A stretch of 64,000 nucleotides of DNA from Flavobacterium sp. KMS. GTDB lineage: Bacteria > Bacteroidota > Bacteroidia > Flavobacteriales > Flavobacteriaceae. The position numbers and the translations under genes are program-made. Under the pieces are notes generated by a model that saw only the letters and a program-made list of their open reading frames with translations, was not told the origin of the DNA and searched no databases. Positions 56,595 to 64,000 of this stretch are shown here, piece after piece. Numbering within the stretch: position 1 is the first letter of the stretch; every line of letters begins with the position of its first letter. The DNA is taken from contig NZ_JSYP01000001.1 of NCBI RefSeq assembly GCF_000813005.1, forward strand, positions 496,001 to 560,000, written 5' to 3'.

Positions 56595-57623
56595 ATGAAT
56601 GTTAACGATTATACATACCTAATAAACAGACCCGATGCTATTACAGAAAAGCAAACGGAAGCATTAGGCAATGTATTGAATGAATTTCCATATTTTCAGA
56701 GTGCAAGAGCATTACGATTAAAAGGGCTTTACAGTCAAAACAGCTTTAAGTATAATTACGCCTTAAAAGTTACCGCTGCACATACAACAGATAGAGCTAT
56801 TTTATTTGATTTTATAACATCCGAAACTTTTTCGATCATTCAAAAAGAGTATTATGACAAAAAAGCTTTGGCTCTTTTGGACATAAATGTTGTTGATAGC
56901 GAACATCTTTTACCTGAAGTCGTTGCTCTGGAAGATTTCATAGAAAAGGTAGAACCTAAATTAATAGATCCTATTGAGCGCTCTATTCTTACTTCTATAA
57001 AGGAAGCATCTATACCCAATATTGAGGAGAATGTAAATACTCCTGAAGAAACTATAGAAAACTTAGAAACTATAGAAAGTACTGAAGCTATAGAAACTGC
57101 TGAAGAGAACCTGGAAATAGGAAAACCTTTAGATTTTTCAAAAAGCGAAAAACATTCTTTTCAAGAGTGGCTTCAACTTTCCAGAACGGAGCCTATTGAG
57201 CGAAAAGAGGAAAAGAAAGAAGAAAAAATTGAAGTAAAAATCGAAGAAAAAGAAGAAAAAGAAGAAAAGGAAGAAGAGAAACAAGTAAAACCAGTTGAAA
57301 TTGATTCTTCTATAATCGAAATTGACGAAGAGAAAAAGAAAAAAGCTGAGTTAATAGATAAATTTATTGAAACAAGCCCAAAAATCTCTCCTGTAAAACA
57401 AACCACAACAGTTGCAGCAAACATACAGATAGACATTAACAAGGACGATAATACCTATTTAATGACAGAGACTTTAGCCAGAGTATATTTAGAACAAAAG
57501 AAATATACAAAAGCAATACAAGCATATGAAATATTAATTTTGAAATATCCAGAAAAAATTAGTTTCTTTGCAGACCGTATTTCGGATATTAAGACATTAC
57601 AACAAAATAACAATAATAATTAA
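56595..57623 (+). CDS. Unknown protein with charged middle and TPR-like C-terminus
   Basis: 342 aa, no signal peptide. An N-terminal helical part (about 1-95, YLINRPDAITEKQTEALGNV) is followed by a very Glu/Lys-rich low-complexity segment (about 140-265). A TPR-like helical pair closes it (LMTETLARVYLEQKKYTKAI, then QAYEILILKYPEKISFFADRI). It ends 3 bp before secG, so the two are probably co-transcribed. Function unknown. Confidence 0.75.
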   Translation: MNVNDYTYLINRPDAITEKQTEALGNVLNEFPYFQSARALRLKGLYSQNSFKYNYALKVTAAHTTDRAILFDFITSETFSIIQKEYYDKKALALLDINVVDSEHLLPEVVALEDFIEKVEPKLIDPIERSILTSIKEASIPNIEENVNTPEETIENLETIESTEAIETAEENLEIGKPLDFSKSEKHSFQEWLQLSRTEPIERKEEKKEEKIEVKIEEKEEKEEKEEEKQVKPVEIDSSIIEIDEEKKKKAELIDKFIETSPKISPVKQTTTVAANIQIDINKDDNTYLMTETLARVYLEQKKYTKAIQAYEILILKYPEKISFFADRISDIKTLQQNNNNN

Positions 57624-57626
57624 ACA

Positions 57627-57968
57627 ATGAGCACATTTTCAATTTTTTTAGTTTTAATCACAATAGTATGTTTTCTATTGATCGTAGTAATCATGGTTCA
57701 AAACCCTAAAGGTGGTGGATTATCTTCAACAATAAGTGGATCTCAAATGTTAGGTGGAGTTCAAAAAACAACTGACTTTTTAGACAAAAGTACTTGGACT
57801 TTGGCTACAATTTTAATTGCATTAATCTTACTTTCTAGTTTAAGTTTTACTGGTTCATTAAGCGATGTAGAATCTAAAATTATCGAGAAATCTACAACTA
57901 CTGCTCCAGTCACTACGCCTGCAGCTCCAGCACAAGAAGCACCTGCTGCGACAAACCCAGCAAAATAA
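57627..57968 (+). CDS. secG: Preprotein translocase subunit SecG
   Basis: 113 aa with two membrane helices (about 3-23 and 55-75). Between them is the SecG signature VVIMVQNPKGGGLSSTISG ... LGGVQKTTDFLDKSTW. The Ala/Pro/Thr-rich tail (about 90-113) is common in Bacteroidota SecG. It is an accessory subunit of the SecYEG channel. A terminator follows. Confidence 0.94.
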   Translation: MSTFSIFLVLITIVCFLLIVVIMVQNPKGGGLSSTISGSQMLGGVQKTTDFLDKSTWTLATILIALILLSSLSFTGSLSDVESKIIEKSTTTAPVTTPAAPAQEAPAATNPAK

Positions 57969-57989
57969 TACATTCTTTATAAAATATAG

Positions 57990-58021
57990 AAATGCCAGCC
58001 TGTCAAAGCTGGCATTTTTTA
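57990..58021 (+). terminator. Terminator after secG
   Basis: Stem AATGCCAGC / GCTGGCATT with a T6 tract. Confidence 0.85.
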
Positions 58022-58110
58022 TAAGAAATAATGTCAGTTTTTTTAAGGTGGCATAGTTTCTGAAAGTTTATAAGCAAACAAAATTATAAACATAACATAA
58101 TTATAAAATC

Positions 58111-58386
58111 ATGACTTTAAACATTAAACCGCTTTCAGATCGCGTACTTATTGAGCCAGTTGCTGCTGAAACTAAAACTGCGTCAGGGATTTTTATTCCA
58201 GATACTGCCAAAGAAAAACCACAAAAAGGAACTGTTGTAGCCGTAGGTAATGGTACTAAAGACCATACTATGACTGTGAAAATTGGAGATACAGTTCTTT
58301 ATGGTAAATATGCAGGAACAGAATTAAAACATGAAGGAATTGATTATTTGATTATGCGTGAAGATGATATCTTAGCGATAATCTAA
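58111..58386 (+). CDS. groES: Co-chaperonin GroES
   Basis: 91 aa, normal length. [26 protein letters not shown] is the GroES start with the mobile GroEL-binding loop (core TASGIFIPD). GTVVAVGNG and [11 protein letters not shown] follow. It caps GroEL during folding. It lies 66 bp before groEL in one transcription unit. No CIRCE operator is visible upstream. Confidence 0.97.
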   Translation: MTLNIKPLSDRVLIEPVAAETKTASGIFIPDTAKEKPQKGTVVAVGNGTKDHTMTVKIGDTVLYGKYAGTELKHEGIDYLIMREDDILAII

Positions 58387-58437
58387 AAAGCTTTAAGTCC
58401 TAACTATTAAGGAAACTTGAAACAAATAAAACATTAA

Positions 58438-60081
<1,644 letters not shown>

Positions 60082-60113
60082 TATCCTTCCTGACTTACAA
60101 AAAGTCCCGAAAT

Positions 60114-60146
60114 AAAAAATCCGAAGTTTATAGCTTCGGATTTTTT
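60114..60146. terminator. Terminator after groEL
   Basis: Perfect hairpin AAAAAATCCGAAG / CTTCGGATTTTTT. A near copy stands at 60233-60262, downstream of the DedA gene. Confidence 0.8.
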
Positions 60147-60156
60147 GTTATAACAC

Positions 60157-60225
60157 CTATCGTATTTTTTCTACTATCGCTTCTTTAGCAATTTATTAAA
60201 GCTAAAAAGTTGTTATGATAACAAT
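60157..60225 (-). pseudogene. Remnant of a duplicated DedA 3' end
   Basis: Read on the minus strand, 23 codons align with the last codons of the adjacent DedA gene. IVIITTF is identical, then stop codons break the frame (TAG, TAA, TAA), and the end reads K-I-(R/Q)-stop in both. With the preceding hairpin, 60114-60225 is a degenerate copy of 60233-60346. It is a dead fragment left by a tandem duplication. Confidence 0.7.
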
Positions 60226-60232
60226 CATAAAT

Positions 60233-60262
60233 AAAAAAATCCGAAGTTTAAGCTTCGGATTT
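60233..60262. terminator. Terminator after the DedA gene
   Basis: Hairpin TCCGAAGTTTAAGCTTCGGA with an A-tract on the left, i.e. a T-run for minus-strand transcripts leaving the DedA gene. Confidence 0.75.
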
Positions 60263-60276
60263 CTTAGTTTTAATAT

Positions 60277-60960
60277 CTATTGTATTTTATCTGCTGGTCT
60301 TTTCTTTAGTAGTTTCATTAAAACTGGAAAAGTCGTTATGATAACAATAATTATAATGATGTATTCAATATGCTGCTTTAAGTCAACTCCTTGTTTCAAA
60401 AACACACCGTAAAGATAGTGTCCTGAAAATATCAGAATGAAAGCCCATAAAAATGAACTTAAAATATTGTAGAACATAAATTTCTTTTTGTCCATAGATA
60501 CAATTCCTGCAACTATAGGCGCAAATGTTCTAAAAATTGGTAAAAAACGAGCATAGATTATAGCTTTACCTCCGTATTTTTCAAAGAAATCTTTTGATTG
60601 TAACAAGTATTTTTTCTTAAACCAAAATGTATCTTCTTTTTTAAATAAATAATAACCGCTTTTGGCTCCAAACCAATATCCAGTCATATTACCAAAAATT
60701 CCAGAAATAGCCACCATTAAAGAGAGCAAAAAAACATTTATAAAGTCGCTTTCGATATAAACCATATTCTGGATTAAATCACGGCTATAAATTCCTGCTA
60801 AAAAAAGTAAGCTATCACCTGGTAAAAAGAAACCTGCAAAAAGTCCTGTTTCGGCAAAAACTATAAATATAACAATGTATAAACCAATTTGAAATCCACC
60901 AATGGTAAGGGTAATATAAAACTCAGGATTGATTAATTGAGTCCAATCAAAATTATTCAT
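60277..60960 (-). CDS. DedA family membrane protein
   Basis: 227 aa with about five membrane segments and the VTT/SNARE-assoc pattern: FAETGLFAGFFLPGDSLLFLAG (core GFFLPGDSLLF), GNMTGYWFGAKSG, FFEKYGGKAIIYARFLPIFRTFAPIVAG (core ARFLPIFRTFAPIVAG). DedA proteins are thought to move lipids, including undecaprenyl phosphate or phospholipids, across the inner membrane with proton coupling. A decayed copy of its 3' end lies just downstream. Confidence 0.92.
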   Translation of the reverse strand: MNNFDWTQLINPEFYITLTIGGFQIGLYIVIFIVFAETGLFAGFFLPGDSLLFLAGIYSRDLIQNMVYIESDFINVFLLSLMVAISGIFGNMTGYWFGAKSGYYLFKKEDTFWFKKKYLLQSKDFFEKYGGKAIIYARFLPIFRTFAPIVAGIVSMDKKKFMFYNILSSFLWAFILIFSGHYLYGVFLKQGVDLKQHIEYIIIIIVIITTFPVLMKLLKKRPADKIQ

Positions 60961-61090
60961 ATAAGCGATTTATTCGTTAAATTTATAAGTTGGTGAAAGT
61001 AATAATAAATTAGTTTAGCCACAATAAATTGGCATATTTTAAAGTTTTATTAACGCTATAAAAAGTCAAATTCACACTTGTTCTCTAATA

Positions 61091-61480
61091 TTATTTTCTT
61101 TCATATTGGCAACACGTCGGAAGTCCATCATAAACATCTTGCGTAGTCTTCGCAGCATCAGTATCATGACCTACTTTGGCAATAGCATTTTTCACATCTA
61201 CAAGTGAAGTTTTCTCTTCATTCAAGATTAAATTTAATTTATGGGTACTAATATCCCATGTTGCCGATTTCACTCCCGAAACACTAAAAGCTGCTTTTTC
61301 TATTCGCTTTTTACAATCCTCACAATTACCACTTACTTCTGTCTCGTATTTTGCATTCTTATTCTTTTTCTCTTGTGCCTGAGCAGCAAATGAGAAAAGA
61401 GTCACCAGTAAAACTATTATTACATTATTACTCATCATTTTTCTATTATTTTTTGGGAGTTCATAAATCTTCGATTTCAT
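61091..61480 (-). CDS. Exported heavy-metal-associated (HMA) domain protein
   Basis: 129 aa from the ATG at 61480; the paired ATGs at 61438 and 61435 give a more usual signal peptide (VIIVLLVTLFSFAAQAQ). The mature part is one HMA domain with the metal motif GNCEDCKKRIEKAA, followed by VSGVKSATWD and a C-terminal CC pair (LPTCCQYERK). This fold binds Cu(I) or similar soft metals in the periplasm. It lies 45 bp downstream of the TonB receptor gene on the same strand. Confidence 0.88.
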   Translation of the reverse strand: MKSKIYELPKNNRKMMSNNVIIVLLVTLFSFAAQAQEKKNKNAKYETEVSGNCEDCKKRIEKAAFSVSGVKSATWDISTHKLNLILNEEKTSLVDVKNAIAKVGHDTDAAKTTQDVYDGLPTCCQYERK

Positions 61481-61525
61481 TTTGTTTTATTTTTAAGGGT
61501 TTATTAAATTATATTTAAGTTGTTT

Positions 61526-63532
61526 TTATTTTATTTTAAATCGTAATCCTGCATAATACATTTGTCCAAAAACCGGAGCATAGACAATTGACGCATCAAA
61601 ATCTGGCCCAAACGGATTATCACTTCCTAAGATAGCCTTGTCTTGTCGGTAATTTCCAACATTCTCCCCTCCTACATACACTTCAAAAGTATCCGAAAAA
61701 ACTCTTGTTACTTGTGCATTCATCAAAGAGTATGAAGGTGAAAACTCAGGCAATCTATCCTTTTCTGGATTTGAAGCTGTGTTTGGCAATTGCTGTTGTC
61801 CAATCCAATTAAAAGTATAGTCCATTTTCCATTGCTTTCCGTCAACAAGATTTGTTTCATATTCCAGATTACCAAAAAAACGATGTTTTGCCTGTAATGG
61901 TCTTGCGTAATTTCCAGATAAATAATCTGTTCGAATATCATAATATTTATAAGCCGAACGGAAATTAAAATTCTTTAATAATTCATAATTAAACTCAACT
62001 TGCAAACTATTAGCATATGATTTCCCGTTTAAATTATAGAATAAAACTTCCTGTGGGCTTTGCATTACATCTACAACAACCTGATTTTGAAAATCGGTTC
62101 TGTATAAATCAAAAACAACTTCGGCATGTCTATCAAAAAGAGAAAATCTTTGCGAAAAGCTCAACCCATAATTCCAAGCGATCTCAGGATTCATTCCGTA
62201 AATTTTACCGCTATTATCAAGAATCGAGAATACTCTTGAACTAGCAAAGAGTTGCTGATTCTCGGCAAAAATATTAGCCGAACGTTTCCCTCTTCCTGCT
62301 GAGAATCTCAAAACTGCTTTCTCCCAAGGGTTGTACCTTACATGCAAACGTGGTGTTACAAAAGTTCCCAACCGATTATGGTTATCTATTCTTCCACCTA
62401 AAATAATACTGAAGTTATCAGCGTTGTCGTACGTATATTCAAAGAAAGCTCCAACAGAATTATCGATTCGACTATAATCAGTTACATTCACAAACTCCTG
62501 ATATTGATCGTATGTAAAGTTTAATCCTGCTGCAAATTTGTTCTTGGTATTATCGATAATCGAATTAAAAATCAAATTAGAATAATAACTATTCTGCTTG
62601 ATATTATAATCATTTAAACCATAGTAAGATTTCTGATTATGACTATTAAATGCATTCTGAAAACCAATACTCTGAAAAGGCATATCTGGAAAAACATAAC
62701 CTATTTTAGTCGAAACATCAATTCGCTCTGTATTTATTTCAGATCCCCAATAATTGGTTGTGCCTTTATCCCGATCTTTATCAAAGTCAAGTTCTCCAGT
62801 TTGCTTTTTGTCATTCATATATCTAAGATTAACAAAACCAACCCAACCTTTCTCGGCATTAGTATATTGATAACGGTTTAGAATATTGATTTGCTTCGCT
62901 AATGGATTATCCATAAATCCATCATCATTCATATCGGTTTTTGCAACACGCGCGTTACCATGAACTAACAAACTTGTTGCCCATTTATCCGAAAGTTGCT
63001 TAGTAAAATGCGTATTTAATTCAAATCGTGAATCGGTAGAACCATAAGCATTCAAAAAGAATGGGATATCATCCATCGGCTTTAACAACTCTGTGTTTAT
63101 TTGTCCAGAAATACTTTCGTAACCATTTACAACACTTCCAGCTCCTTTGGTTATCTGAATACTTTCAACCCAAGTTCCTGGTGTAAATGACATTCCATAG
63201 GCTTGAGAAGCTCCACGAACTGATGGAACATTCTCTTCAGTAATCATTAAATATGGACTCGTAAGCCCCAACATTTTAATTTGCTTCGTTCCCGTTAATG
63301 CATCCGAAAAGTTAACATCAATAGATGGATTAGTTTCAAAACTTTCGGCAAGATTACAACAAGCTGCTTTAAGCAATTCTTTACTTGTTATAAGCGAAGT
63401 ATTTCCTGTAAGCGTATATGATTTTTTAATTCCTTTTTGCTTTTTAGTAATCTTAACTTCTTCCAATTTTTCTTGCGCAAAAACAGGAATACAAAGCAAA
63501 AGCATAGCAAAAAGTGCTATATTTTTTTTCAT
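61526..63532 (-). CDS. TonB-dependent receptor, probably metal related
   Basis: 668 aa from the ATG at 63532, which starts a good signal peptide (KKNIALFAMLLLCIPVFAQ); an in-frame ATG lies 36 nt upstream. There is no carboxypeptidase-like prefix. The plug domain follows at once (SLITSKELLKAACCNLAESF, IKMLGLTSPYLMITEENVPS, GAGSVVNGYESISGQIN), then a 22-strand type barrel ending FGQMYYAGLRFKIK. The CC in the plug and the position between an HMA protein and a HYC_CC_PP protein suggest copper or another metal as cargo or signal. Confidence 0.88.
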   Translation of the reverse strand: MKKNIALFAMLLLCIPVFAQEKLEEVKITKKQKGIKKSYTLTGNTSLITSKELLKAACCNLAESFETNPSIDVNFSDALTGTKQIKMLGLTSPYLMITEENVPSVRGASQAYGMSFTPGTWVESIQITKGAGSVVNGYESISGQINTELLKPMDDIPFFLNAYGSTDSRFELNTHFTKQLSDKWATSLLVHGNARVAKTDMNDDGFMDNPLAKQINILNRYQYTNAEKGWVGFVNLRYMNDKKQTGELDFDKDRDKGTTNYWGSEINTERIDVSTKIGYVFPDMPFQSIGFQNAFNSHNQKSYYGLNDYNIKQNSYYSNLIFNSIIDNTKNKFAAGLNFTYDQYQEFVNVTDYSRIDNSVGAFFEYTYDNADNFSIILGGRIDNHNRLGTFVTPRLHVRYNPWEKAVLRFSAGRGKRSANIFAENQQLFASSRVFSILDNSGKIYGMNPEIAWNYGLSFSQRFSLFDRHAEVVFDLYRTDFQNQVVVDVMQSPQEVLFYNLNGKSYANSLQVEFNYELLKNFNFRSAYKYYDIRTDYLSGNYARPLQAKHRFFGNLEYETNLVDGKQWKMDYTFNWIGQQQLPNTASNPEKDRLPEFSPSYSLMNAQVTRVFSDTFEVYVGGENVGNYRQDKAILGSDNPFGPDFDASIVYAPVFGQMYYAGLRFKIK

Positions 63533-63605
63533 GAGAATAATTTTAATGTTTAAAAAAAGTAGATTCAAACCATACTGAATGATTTGACTTTAAAAAACAT
63601 TAAAA

Positions 63606-64000
63606 TCAGGCGTAAAATATATATTGGTGATAGAGTTTAAATAGCGGAGGTGCATGAGCATCGCTATAATATGCAATTATCTGTTTGTTTTTAAAACTCG
63701 GAATAGAGAAAAAAGCAACAGTTTTAAATTCTTGTAGTGTAAAAGGAAAATCAAACTGAAACAAGAATGTTTTAATCGTAGCTGTATCTGACTTTTTCTC
63801 AAAATGAACTACTTTATCTTTGCAGCAAGATGATTTTTTTTCGGAAGTAATTCCACAACATGTTTTTGTTGGTGGAGCCTCTACAGTTTTGTTTAATGAA
63901 ATTGAAGCTAATTTGTCACCACAATAATGCACATCAAAAGCTAGTCCTACATTGCAAACCAATAGTAGAAATGCTAAAAATAAACTAGTGCATTTTTTTA
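63606..64000 (-). CDS. HYC_CC_PP family protein (cut by window edge)
   Basis: The frame is open to the right edge, so the true start lies outside. Codons before the TTG at 63962 continue a signal-peptide core (KKCTSLFLAFLLLVCNVGLA). The mature part shows the three name motifs: HYCGDK, then two CC pairs (KTCCGIT and SSCCKDK), and APPLFKLYHQYIFYA at the end. Members are small exported proteins of Bacteroidota found beside metal-related TonB receptors. The cysteines may bind metal. Confidence 0.85.
   Translation of the reverse strand, partial: KKCTSLFLAFLLLVCNVGLAFDVHYCGDKLASISLNKTVEAPPTKTCCGITSEKKSSCCKDKVVHFEKKSDTATIKTFLFQFDFPFTLQEFKTVAFFSIPSFKNKQIIAYYSDAHAPPLFKLYHQYIFYA

Noticed and set aside
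58021..58110. CIRCE (HrcA) operator before groES
   Set aside because: No TTAGCACTC/GAGTGCTAA pair is present in the upstream region.

Overview
The window looks like a chromosomal segment of a gliding, T9SS-bearing member of the Bacteroidota, most likely Flavobacterium. Reasons: very AT-rich DNA; promoter-like boxes of the form TAnnTTTG; a complete gldK-gldL-gldM-gldN run (the type IX secretion and gliding motor core); two giant secreted proteins with C-terminal T9SS sorting domains; a TonB-dependent receptor with a carboxypeptidase-regulatory N-terminus; and DUF983, GxxExxY and HYC_CC_PP family proteins. No rRNA, tRNA, CRISPR array or intact insertion sequence was seen.

Layout. 1-3.6 kb: 5' part of a TonB-dependent receptor, a broken PKD-domain lipoprotein gene, a GNAT acetyltransferase, a 210-bp MITE-like inverted-repeat element, and a lipoprotein of the agmatine/peptidylarginine deiminase family. 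3.6-5.3 kb: LytTR response regulator and LytS-type histidine kinase. 5.4-11.8 kb: a large HEPN-like protein divergent from an S24 (LexA/CI-type) repressor, a second GNAT, an ArnT-like glycosyltransferase, small unknown proteins and a dense cluster of intergenic repeats. 12.2-27.5 kb: a two-gene operon for a 2324-aa leucine-rich-repeat protein ending in a dockerin-like module and a T9SS sorting domain, followed 10 bp later by a 2766-aa protein that begins with a cohesin-like module and also ends in a T9SS sorting domain. 27.6-36.7 kb: DUF1761, a FemAB/GNAT-like protein, two unknown exported proteins, a divergent diacylglycerol-kinase-like / App1 phosphatase-like pair, an ABC-F ATPase and DUF983.

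36.9-46.7 kb (minus strand): FAD oxidoreductase, gldN, gldM, gldL, gldK, a ureohydrolase-fold protein with degenerate metal ligands, and topA. 46.9-52.5 kb: the glycerol regulon (glpR-like repressor divergent from glpD-glpK-glpF and an outer-membrane barrel). 52.7-60.1 kb: miaB, a GxxExxY gene bracketed by inverted repeats, a receiver-less sigma-54 activator, lptE-like, a TPR-like protein, secG, groES and groEL. 60.1-64 kb (minus strand): a DedA protein beside a decayed duplicate of its own 3' end, then an HMA-domain protein, a TonB-dependent receptor and a HYC_CC_PP protein that runs off the window; together these suggest a metal (probably copper) handling locus.

The most unusual feature is the cohesin-like/dockerin-like pair in adjacent giant T9SS substrates. 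It suggests a cell-surface scaffold built by calcium-dependent protein-protein docking. The gldKLMN genes in the same window encode the core of the machine that would export both partners. Other points worth a second look are the MITE-like element, the 975-bp exact-period repeats in the LRR gene, the pseudo-ureohydrolase next to gldK, the DedA remnant and the GxxExxY cassette. Several starts were moved downstream of the longest possible reading because a promoter box or terminator lies over the upstream start.
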